Positions 35,323 to 46,803 of a stretch of 64,000 nt of DNA are shown in pieces. Below the pieces are notes generated by a model. That model was not told the DNA's origin. It did not search any database and worked only from the letters and a program-made list of their open reading frames with translations. The stretch comes from Morella rubra (lineage: Eukaryota > Streptophyta > Magnoliopsida > Fagales > Myricaceae). The stretch is taken from NCBI GenBank assembly GCA_003952965.2, contig CM025850.1:10025219-10089218 (forward strand), given 5' to 3'. How positions within the stretch are numbered: position 1 is the stretch's first letter; the number at the start of each line of letters is the position of its first letter. A program made the position numbers and the translations under genes.

Positions 35323-38300
35323 CTTTCTCTCTCCCGCTTATATAATCTAAACGTCAAATTAAAGAAGATCTGAATACTTCATTCCTTTTTTGAACATTTT
35401 TTCTTTGTGGTTCATAAGTCTTAATTCACCTTAATTTTTTACTATAATAGTTATAAATTTCAGAAATAATTTTAATTAAGCTTTTTTTTTCTTATTATAA
35501 AAAAAATTACCGCGAAAAAATTTCCCATAATTTTAGTGTTGTAGGTACCGGTTGGAGGAGGTTAAATCTATTTTTTTTTTATAATAAAATTTATGATAGA
35601 TTTTTTGTCTCTAATCTCCCTCGTGGATTTAAGGAGCGTTTTACGGATTTAATTGTTATTCCTAGGGGATCAGTTAATAATCAATTTATATATACTTCCT
35701 CAATTACCATATTAGAGTTTGGCATATCTTGAAATGGCTGAAGAAAAAGCATGTTTTAAGGATTCAATTAACACGGATTCTAGAAGCATGTTTTAACGAA
35801 GTAGAGTCAACCTAATGTTTAAAAGGATGATCGCGGGACAGTATAATATAAGATTCATGAAAAATCTACCATTAATCTAGATTTGAATGCAATAAGAGTT
35901 GTGTTCAGGCCAGGTGGGATCCCACGAAGACCACGTTAGTTGTTAACCGATCCATCGATATATTCTTAGTAGGAAATTCTATACTTTGATATCATATTGT
36001 AATTAAGTGGTGTTTGTTAAACTATATATTAAAAAGATTGTTCGTAATTTTTTTTGATAATATTAAAAGCAATATATAGCACTGATAAATCTAATTCATA
36101 CAGTTGGGAGATGCACTAACGATGAGTACGTACAACAATAAATTTCAAACATTTAAATTAACTTCGTGGACATGTAGGAAATCAATTCTAATTAAGACAG
36201 CGTAATTGGTAAGGCATGTAGCTGCAACTTTTGCGAAGAAACAATGTCAGTCTGTCAGAACATTAATGTTTGTGAGATATTGGCATTTGCCATGGATTCC
36301 GTTTGTTTCCTTTCTTCACCCATGAATTTAACTAGGCACCTCCAGACGTCCAGATGGTTAGCTTTTGAAGTTGATCAGGGAGTCATATTCATTGGATTTT
36401 CTCAACGGCGTAGAAACATTATGCCAGTTTTCAGAGGCTTGTGTGGTGTAGAAGGGCGAGAGGATACCACATTCGAAGATCGATGCCATAATATTGTCTT
36501 GGAGACTAGGACTACTTCTGCCTCGAGAAAACGAAAAAAGCGTCGTCGACTTCTGACTAGACCCCTGCCACTGGGGAACGGCTGACTGAAAGCATTAATC
36601 GAGCACTACGTCTTAAAAGCCCTTACTCAAAAAGCTAAAGCCCAAGACGTCTCCCCGCCCCACAGCTTCCACGATCTCTTTAATTTTAATGAAATTCCTT
36701 ACCCACGTATCCGAGGCAACTGGGTCACGACGAATGGAGCAGATTAATTTTTCTGTGATAATAATTGAGGTTGCAAAGGTGGTGTGGATAATGGCAGCTA
36801 TATACAAATAATGGTCATTGTACTGTGCGCGCACATATTCGGAGAATGTAAAATTCTAGATAATATGAATTATATAATGAAATACATTTATTTAGTCTCT
36901 TTTTTTAAATTATACTATATAATTCAGATAAAAAATTATAAAAAATCTTCGTCCTATTCTTTACATGCCGATTGATTTATGATCAGCTATACATGTATAT
37001 ATCTACCCGCTTTGATTATAGGGGTGACATGTCTTTCTCACAAAAATTAACAGTTTAGCTTGCCTGCCCAGCTATTTGACACATGTAACTAAATGAGATC
37101 GTAGCTCTCTTCCCCCTGCATTTTCCTTCTATTTTCTCCCACGGAGGGTTTTCACTTGCTCAGCCCGTCTCTTTTCTCTTCCTCACACATCTAATTCCCC
37201 AATCAAAAACAATTGCTGCTGCCTTTCAATGGCCAATATCATTGTGACTTCGACCACCACGCTACCTAATTCGTGTCCAGCTTTTACCTCCATGATCTGG
37301 TGCTGAGAGAAACCATCTTCTCTTAGCCAACACCAAAATAAGGGGGCACAGTACCTCATCCTCCTCGAACCTGAAACCAGTCATAGCACCAGCGGCACAA
37401 ACACCTTTGTAGGCCATACAAGGCCAGACCATCGACAAGGGCTATCACTACAACGACAACCCATCGGCCTTCAAAACCGGATATGAGTAGCATTATTTTT
37501 GCTCCAAATTATGTTGAAGTGGATACGTGGAATGAAATTCATTGGGTTTATCAGGGCACTACTTTTACGTGATAAACTTGTTTTACTACAAAGAATAGAT
37601 CTAGCCATGTTACGAACTTTGATGATTTAGTTTTTAAATTTTAAATTATCTGTTAGAATATAAATTATTTTAGTGTTACCTTAATTTATAAGTATATGAG
37701 TTCTTTGTGAGTTGAGTCTTATAAATATATATTTTATATATAAGTTAAAAATACATATTGAAAAAATAAATATTATAGCTTAAACGTACATTTTTTTTAG
37801 ATCGAGCTAATTTTAAATTTTTTTATTCTCCCTTGCTCTCTCTACTTCAATATTTTTCCATTTCAACCTTAACAATCATCTTTATAAATTTAATTTATAG
37901 GACAAAGTAATATTCATATCTGATTTGATATGAACAACGTTGTTATTTCCTGTTTCTTGTATAAGTTCAATTGAGAGGCCTTCGCCATTTAGGTAAAGAT
38001 AGATGCGGCCACCTCGGCCCTGACCCCAGCAATGATGAAGATTTGCTCAGACTAGGTGGTCTCCTCGTTTACACTTCCAAAATCTTTAATGCAGCGAAAG
38101 AAAACAATCTTCTGCAGTTGTGTGCGCCAGGGATCGTAAGCCACAGGTCAGACAGAGGTGTTTTTTGAACCTGCTGCCCACTAGCTGATATAAATATAGC
38201 AATGAAAATTGATGTACGGCTAGTGTTCCTGCAACATAGATCTACCTCTCTTTACTCTCTCTGCAGACATCTCTCGAACCAAAAAAAAAAAAAAAAACCA

Positions 38301-38419
38301 AATACCAAATTCGAGGAAACAAGGGAATGAATCTGATCACGTCTTGTCGTTTTCGGTCCGAACTTGGCTTTTTTTTTTTTTTTCTCAGAACGTATACTAC
38401 TATATTAATAATAATTGCA
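35323..38419. other. AT-rich intergenic region, no recognised gene
   Basis: Contains small open frames only, such as 36244-36585 (113 codons, basic C-terminus, no family recognised) and 37971-38168. Neither has supporting features. An A-run lies at 38281-38297 and a T-run near 38369-38383. Confidence 0.4.
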
Positions 38420-38580
38420 GAGAGTCAACAGAGAAGCATGACAGAGGATGCAGAAACAGTACAAAGATACAGAGAAGCGTCCCAAGAGGATGCAGAAACA
38501 AAACAAAAAACACAACACAGAAACAGAAAGCATCACAGAGGATGCAGGAACCAAACAAAAAACAGGATCAACTCTAAACA
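38420..38580 (+). repeat. Purine-rich imperfect repeat around an AGAGGATGCAGAAACA core
   Basis: The core AGAGGATGCAG(A/G)AA(C) recurs at about 38443, 38485 and 38537 in a strongly A-rich, G-poor setting. The three copies are spaced 42-52 bases apart. It makes overlapping open frames in all plus-strand phases, which reflects the lack of T-starting stops rather than coding. Confidence 0.6.
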
Positions 38581-40733
38581 AGAGAAAATTGAAAGGAACC
38601 CAGCAGACATCACACTTACTCAAACATAAGAATACTAGGGGCAGTAAGCTCGTCCCAACTTGGCTTTAATATCTGAGTTTTGGGCAACTTGATTTCCAAT
38701 TTAAATATGCCAGCTCTTCTTTGTTATATATAAAAAATAGAAAAATAGAAATGCTTCTCTTAACTCTTCTATTCATAAAGGAAAAGACGGTCTTCCATTT
38801 TTCATATAGTTTTTGTAACTGTCAGGAAAAATATATTTTTTACTCTCTTTTTTCCCCTTTTTCTAATGGCTGAGGAGGTGTTTAGGAGTACTCTTGGGTA
38901 TTAATTACTTCTCCATCCCATATGCAACCCATTAAATACTTAAACACTTGTTTATTTTTTTCTCTCTAATCAGATAGTACTTAACCACTTAAATATTGAA
39001 ATAGTAATCAACTGGCCATGAAACTTGGAACTTGGAGCAATGCTTATAGAATCAGCCGCAACATAAGTTGAAGCACCACTTAACCAAGGTTCTTTTGTTG
39101 AAAGGAAAAGGGATTGCTTGTTCTTACAGTGACTGCACTATACCATTACCTTTAATCCCCAAAAGAGAGAAAAAAAGAAGAAGAAGAAGAAGAAAAAGGA
39201 TATATAGCAGCAAAGGAACAAAATCGACTTTGCTTATTCTTCCGGGGAATGGCATGTATTAAACTCCACAATTCCGAGTCAATGACTTGAATGGAAACAA
39301 AACAAACAAAACCATTATTTTTATGTGAAGCTTAATTTAATCTTGATGGTAAAAGGGGCTAATGTATTTAAATAACATGGAATTGGAATGTAGTAGGCTG
39401 AGTGCGGGAGGTTCACCAAGCATTATAGGCATGAAGACGAGGGGCGCTGAACGTGTTGAAGAAGTCTTGGCATAGTGCAGACATATGAAAAAGTCTAAAA
39501 TTTTTCCATGGATCCAGAATATACCCATGGTTTGGATCGGGTTTAAAATATTAGGGAGGGATTAGATAGCCTCTGAGACGAATTTTTTACTCCAAATCTG
39601 TCCAAGCAGCTATATGAAATCAAAACTTCAAACTAATATCAATTCGATCCACGACTATATTATCACATTAGTCTGGTAAAGGGCCTATAGCTTTTGTTTA
39701 TGTTTTTTTTTTTTGGGTGTGTTTTTATTGGCAATGGTTAAACTTTGCCCATCATTTTCATATAATCAATTAAAAAGCGGTGCCGTATTTAACTTGCACT
39801 TGCATTTTTTTTTTTGTATAGAAAATTTGTTCATGATTATTATTATTGTTTGGACGTAGACGGTAGATCCCATCCTCTCTTTGAGCAAATTCAATGCATC
39901 TCTCTTTTCTTTCTTTCTGTCTGTCTTGGAAGATGATAACGCCAGGATCAAGTTGTAATATTAAACCCTTTCTTTTCAGGAAAACAACTTCCATCTAATC
40001 CTAACTTGAAAAGTCTAGAAGATATCTCATTTACTTTCCCAACTTTAATGTTTTGTTTGTTTGTGTAGTGGACAATTTCTTTCTGCAGTCCTGTCGTTGG
40101 AAAAGGCAAAAGAAAACTATTGTCATATCTAGGTGTAAATACATGCACCTCTTACCTATAAGCCTACAATCTCAGGTCCACAAACCAGATAGCCACAATT
40201 TAGGAAAATATTCGGATGTGGATTGACCGTGACGCTGAAAGCTACAGAAATTCAGATTAAACTATGAGTTGTTAATCCCCTCATGTCTTCCAAATAAATT
40301 GAGAAAGCTATGCATGTAAGACTTTACTACAGCTCCACTTTGCATGTGGTCCCTTTCAATCTCCTTATTATAGAGGCAGCAAATGAGTATGAGCCAGAAC
40401 ATTTCTCAAAAGCGACAGCGAGTACTACAGGTCGTCATGTCAGAAATTATACAGGAGGCCGGGAGCGGCGCGTCTCCCGAAATTTATCTTTGCAGCATAT
40501 TTGGCCTCCCTCTGTGTATAGTTTGAATGGCGCCATTACCAATTTACCAGCAAATTTTTAAAGGTCACTGAGAAAGTATTTATGGCTAACTGGGTATTGG
40601 GTAACATCGATTAACCATGTCGAGGACACATAAAATGAAATAATATAATTTTCCTGAACATTTAATTACTTTGCGAAACCTTGACAAACACGTCTTATAT
40701 TTTCTTAATACCTTTTAGTTAGGGTTTAGCTGA
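38581..40733. other. Intergenic region, no recognised gene
   Basis: AT-rich spacer with an (AAG)n run at about 39174-39194 and a T-run at about 39701-39714. Nothing else could be supported. Confidence 0.4.
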
Positions 40734-41033
40734 CCATAATTTTTCTCGCCTTAAAATATACATCAGAATTATTGATTATGTTTAATTTGGTCTTAAAAAA
40801 TTTTCAAAAATTTTATACAATCAATTTTTCATCAATTCTAATATCTTTTTACAAACTCCAATAACTTTTTATAAACTCTAACAATTTTTTACAAATTACA
40901 ACAACTTTTGACAAACTTTTTATCAATCTTAAAAAAACCTATACTAACTCAAAAAAAAAAAAAACCACAAAAAATATTTTTAAGATCAAACCAAACATAG
41001 CCATAATTTTTTTCTCCTTAAAATATACGTCAG
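40734..41033. repeat. Small inverted-repeat element flanked by 33-bp direct repeats
   Basis: A core at 40777-40999 has 22-base inverted ends (TATGTTTAATTTGGTCTTAA against TTAAGATCAAACCAAACATA) and an interior of degenerate repeats of a TTTTTACAAACTCCAA kind. It is flanked by near-identical 33-base direct repeats (40734-40766 and 41001-41033, CCATAATTTTT..TTAAAATATAC.TCAG). The flanks are too long for a usual DNA-transposon duplication. Confidence 0.6.
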
Positions 41034-41737
41034 TACCATAATTCAAGGAAGCCGAGACAAGCAAGAAGAGTGTTCTTTTCTTCCTTTTGTTTTTCCTATG
41101 CATGTTGGTTCTGGATCACCTTGTTATCCTACCTTATCAGAATACCTAACTTGTTGGTGTTAGATAGCAAGTAGAGGCTCTTACAAAATCCAAGCTGATG
41201 GGATGTGATGAATCAGTTGATTTATGGGCAACATTTCAGAGTAAGTGCACCTCGAATTTCGTGTAATCTTCCTTATGCAAAATAACAAAAATGACCTTGA
41301 ACACCAAGTTAAGGCACCTCTTATGCCTAAGTCAGTGTTTTGATATTTCAATATTTCTACTTCAAATATCTCGAATCACTTACCCTCCTTCTTTATGATC
41401 TTCTGCTTTTATAATATTTTCTTCATGTTCTTGTATTTTCTTTTTGGAGGGAATTTGATCCCTTGTAGCATCGTGTTCCAGGATATGCTCTTTGCACGTC
41501 TCCATCATGGGCAGTTGCTTTGATTGTAGGAACGTCGGGATTATGGGTTGTTACACGTTATAAGTTGTCTTGCAACCGCTCATGACACATGTCATGGTTT
41601 CTCCTTTGAGCTTAGTACAACATGGCATGGGCCTCATGTTGTTGTTGGGCTTTTGGTGTGTGTGATCATATTCGTTCAGCCCAAATTGGTTTAGGCTGGA
41701 TTGATTCAATATCATAGCATATGCTATATCTATGAGC

Positions 41738-42197
41738 AAAAATTAATCAGTCTCTTTCAAATTCCAATTTATTTTATTACGCCCCTCATGTTCCAAAACA
41801 TAATCAATCCACGCCCTCCAGTAGATTTGACCTTTAAACCACACAAAACTAACCGAAATGTCCCTTCAAGACAAAATTATTTAAAATATTAAAAATTTTC
41901 AAATAATAATAATATATAAGTAAAAAGTAATGTTTTCTAACAAAATATAGAAATTTTATTTCATTTTATTTCATTTAATTTCATTTTTAAGTTATTTTTA
42001 AGTTATTTTTAATTTTTTGAAAATGATGAAAATATTTATATTTTTTATTTTCTAATTTTTCTTGAAGAGGCATTTCGGTCAATTCACATCACTCTCTGAT
42101 TTAACAGCCAAAATCTAATGGGGCTAATGATAGATTGTTTTTAAAACATGAAGAGCGTAATAAAATAAATTGGAACTTCAAAAAGCTGATTAATTTT
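41738..42197. mobile_element. Foldback / MITE-like element with ~60-bp terminal inverted repeats
   Basis: The ends AAAATTAATCAG..TTCCAATTTATTTTATTACG (41738 to about 41800) and their inverted partner (about 42135-42197) pair over some 60 bases. The centre is AT-rich and non-coding. There is no convincing target-site duplication, so the superfamily is unassigned. Confidence 0.68.
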
Positions 42198-42249
42198 ATC
42201 TCCATCTAGATTTGAACCAAACCTCACACTCATCTTCCGAATAGGTAGC

Positions 42250-42565
42250 TAATCCACAGCAAATGATAGAGTAGTAGCAAGTGATAGGTATCCTATGAGA
42301 GTTGATTGGCGGTTTTTAGCAAGATTGGCGACATTGGTAGGAGGCTCTCTAGTTTTGACTCCTACGCTTTTCATTTTGTAAATTAGAGAGGTGCTAATGT
42401 GGAAGCGCACAATCTAGCTCATTGGGCTGCCTTCGTGATTTTATTCGGAGTCCATCCCGATATCTTTGAGCATTTTCTAAATTTATTTTGGATCTATATT
42501 GGGACCGATCCCCTAGTTTTTCCTTTCAGCTTGAATAAAGGTAGCTATTGTTTTGATTAAAAAAA
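42250..42565 (+). mobile_element. LINE RNase H tail fragment (sense) with poly(A)
   Basis: Translation gives RGANVEAHNLAHWAAFVI, typical of the C-terminal RNase H-like module of plant L1 elements, followed by a 3' tail with GAATAAAGG (42533-42541) and a poly(A) run at about 42559-42567. Broken and non-coding. It directly follows the foldback element. Confidence 0.7.
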
Positions 42566-43133
42566 AAGAAAGAAAGAGATAAGAGTAGTTATAACAATGA
42601 AGATAATGTAAAAGGTCTGTTACTCTGTTTAGAAGATTAATTTAGGTGGTGATGGGATCTAAGAAATTTACATGAAAGTTGACCTAACCAGTTTAATGGC
42701 TCTCCTTATATTGAGGACTTTCTAGATTGTCCTTGACGAGAGATTGGTAGATTCTAGATTTCTGAGGACAAGAATTAATAAAAAGGTGAATGTTTAGAAG
42801 AAGAAAAAAAAAACACTAATTAAAGAGGTGAATCTCTGCTTGGTGGAAGCCTGATGCATATTTTCAAACGCAATAGAGGATCCTGTTCTATTTAAAGAGA
42901 TTAAGGTTTTACGAGATTCTAATTACTAATCATCATATGTACATGATTTACTTTTTTTCCTTAACCAGTCTTTGTTTTCTATCGCCTATATATGTCTCCG
43001 TCTATCGTCCATCTTTGATGCTTATATATATTTTCTTAGAGCTCCTTATCCCTTAATTATATGCATATAATTATGTAATATTTTTTTATATATTATAAAT
43101 AAAATGTATATGTATATGTATATGTATATACAG

Positions 43134-43571
43134 TAGGGCTGCACAGAATCGGACCAGATCAGACCGGATTTGTGGTCCTAGTGGTCCAAATCTAGTCCGG
43201 TCCGGATCAGATTTGAAAAACTGGTTATATCTAGTCCAGACCGAACCGGACTGGATTTATTAATTTAAAAATAAATTTTTTTAATACAAACTTTAAACTT
43301 AAAAAATAAAAACCCTAAGTCAAAACTATGTGTTTTGACGCCCTCCCTAGTCCCTTGAGTGCCTTTTGGCCTTCCCCTTTTTAAATTAAGTCTTTCCTTT
43401 CCCCTAATTTACAAAACAAATAATTAAAAAAAATTAGGCAAAAAAAAAATAAAATAAACCAGTATGGACCACTTAAGCGGTCCAGACCGGACCGCTTTGG
43501 ACAGGTTCGGTCCTTCAATTTAGGTACAACTGGAAATCCGGTCGGACTGGATTTCCGGTTGTGCAGCCCTA
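43134..43571. mobile_element. Non-autonomous hAT-type element with perfect 8-bp target duplication
   Basis: Terminal inverted repeats TAGGGCTGCAC (43134-43144) and GTGCAGCCCTA (43561-43571) bound 438 bases without a transposase. The 8-mer ATATACAG flanks it on both sides (43126-43133 and 43572-43579). Subterminal regions are full of short GGTCC/CCGG motifs in both orientations (ACCGGA, GGTCCG), as hAT transposase-binding subterminal repeats often are. Confidence 0.92.
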
Positions 43572-43673
43572 ATATACAGATAGATAGGATATGGGTATAT
43601 ATACATATATATATGAATTCGGATAAGATAATCTTAGGCATTCCTCTAGACTTTTTCATTGCTTGAGGATGGA

Positions 43674-44200
43674 TGATGCAAGAGAATTCGATTATGATTT
43701 TGGGATTACTCAAGAGTGATGCCCAAGTAATGAGATATATAGAAATATATCTATGAAACATATGGAAATATATTTCTGATTGCTAAACTTGGGGTTACTC
43801 AAGAGTGATGCCCAAGTAATAGATATATGGGTATATCTCTAACTTGAGATTTTCTCTCCTTCTTAGTAATCTTCTCCTTCTATAGTAATCTTTTTATTTA
43901 TCGATTAGGAGGTGATTTTGGAATCCAATTTGAGTCAGATTTTTGGCAATCTTTTTCTTTTGGGATGTATTTATTTTTGGCGTGATTAGTGGGATTTTGC
44001 CAATTTTGGTAAATTTTCCTATTGAAATTTCAGCTATAAAGCCTGGCTTGTGGGCTAAAGTTTCGACATTCTTAGTTATTCATAATTCTCTTAATATCAG
44101 AGACGTTTTCTCTTTATTTTTGGGTGTTTCTCTTATATCTTTCCTGTAGATTTCTGGTAAAACTAGCCTGCAAAATAATTCTCCATTATACGCGGCGTCA
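43674..44200 (+). repeat. 5' LTR of the gypsy-type element
   Basis: 527 bases, about 105 longer than its 3' partner. The excess comes from a direct duplication of the segment GATTACTCAAGAGTGATGCC..CAAGTAAT, seen at about 43700 and again at about 43790. Confidence 0.9.
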
Positions 44201-44202
44201 AT

Positions 44203-44214
44203 TGGTATCAAAGC
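44203..44214 (+). other. Primer binding site of the gypsy-type element
   Basis: TGGTATCAAAGC lies two bases after the 5' LTR and matches the initiator-Met tRNA primer site (usually TGGTATCAGAGC) with one mismatch. Confidence 0.8.
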
Positions 44215-44251
44215 TTCAACATCTTCCTGGGGTGCGATTTCATCAGTTTCA

Positions 44252-45335
44252 ATGACTGGTGGTCGTAGTCATCGTGGGCAGGTTTTGAATGAGGAAGTCT
44301 CATACTGTGATCGTAGCGTTCAGGATGTGATAATTGAGGATCTGCATAGACAAGTTGTAAAGTTAACCCAGCGCCTAGTAGCACAGGATTTCGGTGATCG
44401 TGATATAAAAGATCACGATGCTAATTTTGATTCCACTTTTGTAAAACCGTATCACAATTGTGCCCTATTTCAAGAGTACTGTGAATCGTCATGGAAACTT
44501 CAGTTTCAGAGTGGATGTGCCCGAGTTTTCTGGTATGTTACAAGCTGATAGTTTTATTGATTGGTTGAATGAAGTTGAGCGAATCTTTGATTATAAGAAG
44601 GTCCCAAACTGTGTGAAAGTAAAACTGGTCGCCATTAAACTCAAAGGCAAAGCATCTGCGTGGTGGGAGCAGTTGAAATGTCACGGGAGAGGTAGGGCAA
44701 GGCCAAGATTTCTAATTGGGAGAAGATGAAGAAAAGGATGAAAGGTCACTTCCTTCCTTTAGGTTACACCCAATCTTTGTTCCAACGGCTTTATTCGTTG
44801 AGGTAAGGTTCGAGATCAGTTGATGATTACATGGAGGAGTTCTATCAATTGATAGCCTAGAACGATTTATCTGAGACGAAAGAGGAGATGTTGGCGCTGT
44901 ATGTGGAGGGTTTACGTTAGCCCCTGTAAGATGCCCTTAGCTTTCATTCACTTTGGATTGTGTCTGAAGCATACCAGTGTGCACTTGCTGTGGAGAAACA
45001 ACAGAATAGGAGACCAGTGTCAGAGACGATCAAAGTAGTCAACTAGTTCGTCTCAAGAAGCTCATCCTACACAACAGCCACCGCAGAGTAATTTTAACCC
45101 TAATATTAAATGTTTTAGATGTGGTGAACAGGGACATATAGCAACTAATTGCAAGAAGCTTGCCAGGCAAAAGGGCAAAAATCTCCTGATTGGGGATGAA
45201 ACTATGGAGATTGGAGAGCCTGTGTTCGATGAATATGATGATGATGAGGGTGATGTGCTGTATGGAGATGGACATGAGACTCTAGTCAATTCGCAAGAGT
45301 CTATTGACTCCCAAGATGACTCAGGGATGATTGGT
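44252..45335 (+). pseudogene. Degenerate gag of the gypsy-type element
   Basis: A frame begins at ATG 44252 (MTGGRSHRGQVLNEE). After a frameshift near 44480 the retrotransposon gag domain follows (FSGMLQADSFIDWLNEVERIF, KLKGKASAWWEQL). Further on, MEEFYQLIA and a CCHC zinc knuckle, CFRCGEQGHIATNC (about 45112-45153), are seen in shifted frames with stops between. Gag packages the element RNA. This copy is broken at many points. Confidence 0.85.
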
Positions 45336-45718
45336 TGAGAACTAATATCTTTCACACAACCTGCACAGTTGTAGATAAAGTCTGTAAGATGATCATTGAC
45401 AGTGGTAGTTGTGAGAACGTGGTGTCTGAAGAGAATGTCCAAAAACTGCAATTGAAGACAGATCGCCATCCCAAGCCGTACAAGTTGTCATGGCTGAATA
45501 AGGGCAGTGAGGTAAAAGTAGATAGGCGATGTTTAGTATCATTTTTAGTAAAAAAAAAATATTTTGATAATGCTTGGTGCGATGTCATATGTATGGATGC
45601 TTGTCATATATTGTTAGACAAGCCTTGGCAGTATGATCGCAGTGTTGTGCATGATGGACGGAAGAATACTTATTCCCTTAGCATCAAAAGGAAGAAGATA
45701 GTTTTGGCACCTCGATAG
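45335..45718 (+). pseudogene. Retropepsin-like aspartic protease remnant of the gypsy-type element
   Basis: An open frame of about 127 codons holds the active-site motif MIIDSGSCENVVS (D-S-G), then LSWLNKG, VDRRCLVSFLV and the ILLDKPWQYDR motif that is typical of the protease-to-RT border in gypsy-like elements. The usual LLG of ILLGRPW is replaced by LLD. The frame stops at 45716-45718, and only a short stub (LVPEDLPPGLPPN, near 45900) of the next region remains before the 3' LTR. Confidence 0.85.
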
Positions 45719-46029
45719 GAAGGAATCACTCCTACCCCGGTGGCCAGCAATAGTAACCTGCTTTCTATGTTCAGATTCTTAGTTGAGATGGAGCGTGGGG
45801 ACGTGGTCAATGCATTATTGTCTTGGGGGAATCATGCAACAGATGTGACAGCAAAATAACCAGTGGAGGTGCAGTAGCTGCTGGCAGAGTTTTCTGACCT
45901 GGTGCCAGAGGATCTTCCTCCTGGGTTACCACCTAATGCCTTTAATGTGAAACACTTGAGTCCTTGTTTTGGGAAGCCCGATGATACTACTATGAACTGA
46001 AGGATGAGTTCTTTCCAGCTCGAGGCGAC

Positions 46030-46451
46030 TGATGCAAGATGATCCGATTATGATTCGGGGATTACTCAAGAGTGATGCCCAAGTAATGAGATATATTTGG
46101 TAATATATCTCAATTTGAGATTTTCTTCTCTTCTATAGTAATCTTTTCATTTATCGATTAGGAGGTGATTTTGGGTTCCAATTTGAGCCAGATTTTTGGC
46201 AATCTATTTCTTTTGGCATGTATTTATTTTTGGCGTGATTAATGAGATTTTGCCAATTTTGGTAAAATTTCCTATTGAAATTTCAGCTATAAAGCCCAGC
46301 TTGTGGGCTAAAGTTTCGACATTTTTGGTTATTCATAATTCTCTTTATATCAGAGATATTTTCTCTTTGTTTTTTAGCGTTTCTCTTGTATATTTCCTGT
46401 GGATTTCTGGTAGAACTAACCCATAGAATAATTCTCCATTCCCGGCGTCAA
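46030..46451 (+). repeat. 3' LTR of the gypsy-type element
   Basis: 422 bases, TGATGCAAGA to GGCGTCA, strongly similar to the 5' LTR apart from the latter's internal duplication. No clear polypurine tract precedes it. Confidence 0.9.
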
Positions 46452-46468
46452 TGGATATATTTATTTAA

Positions 46469-46803
46469 GGGTTAAATTATCTTTGGGGTCATTTACACTT
46501 TGCACCCCGATGTATTATTTTTGAACATTGGACCCCTTAACTTACACATTTTTTCACTTTGGACCCCGCACCAAATTGCCCGTTAATTTATTCTCAAAAT
46601 TTTTACACATTGCCCCCCTTATCTTTTGGTATAACATATTGCCCCCTTATCTTTGGGGTATGTACACATTGCACCCCACATTTTGACGGAATCCGTCTAA
46701 ATTAACGGCAATTTGAGAATCCAAAGTGAAAAAATGTGTAAGTTAAGGAGTCCAATGTTCAAAAATAATACATCGAGAAATTAGGAAAAGTGTATTTAAC
46801 CCT
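46469..46803. mobile_element. MITE with ~100-bp terminal inverted repeats next to the 3' LTR
   Basis: Starts AGGGTTAAAT and ends TTTAACCCT. The inner halves pair over about 100 bases (GATGTATTATTTTTGAACAT, CTTAACTTACACATTTTTTC). TTATTTA lies on both sides (46462-46468 and 46804-46810), a probable 7-8 bp target duplication. It begins 13 bases beyond the LTR's own duplication, so it probably inserted after the LTR element or very near its site. Confidence 0.82.

Larger units (their letters stand above)
43674..46451 (+). mobile_element. Internally deleted Ty3/gypsy-type LTR retrotransposon with 5-bp duplication
   Basis: Two LTRs that start TGATGCAAGA and end GGCGTCA enclose a primer site, a gag region, a zinc knuckle and an aspartic protease remnant. 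Reverse transcriptase, RNase H and integrase are absent. ATGGA flanks both ends (43669-43673 and 46452-46456). Frameshifts and stops in gag show that it cannot act on its own. The spacing from protease to the 3' LTR is only about 0.3 kb, so several kilobases of pol have been lost or were never present. Confidence 0.93.

Noticed and set aside
36181..36240. Possible tRNA-like stretch (AATTGGTAAGGCATGTAGC)
   Set aside because: No cloverleaf with anticodon and T-arm could be drawn around it.
36244..36585. 113-codon plus-strand frame
   Set aside because: No recognised family, no codon or splice support, and located in gene-poor AT-rich DNA. Kept only as a remark in the intergenic entry.
38327..38669. 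Overlapping plus-strand frames rich in Glu, Gln, Lys and Arg
   Set aside because: All phases stay open because the stretch is almost free of T. The frames share one repeat core and have no conserved domain.
43381..43761. 126-codon minus-strand frame across the hAT-type element
   Set aside because: It crosses the element's inverted end and the LTR border, so it cannot be an ancestral gene.
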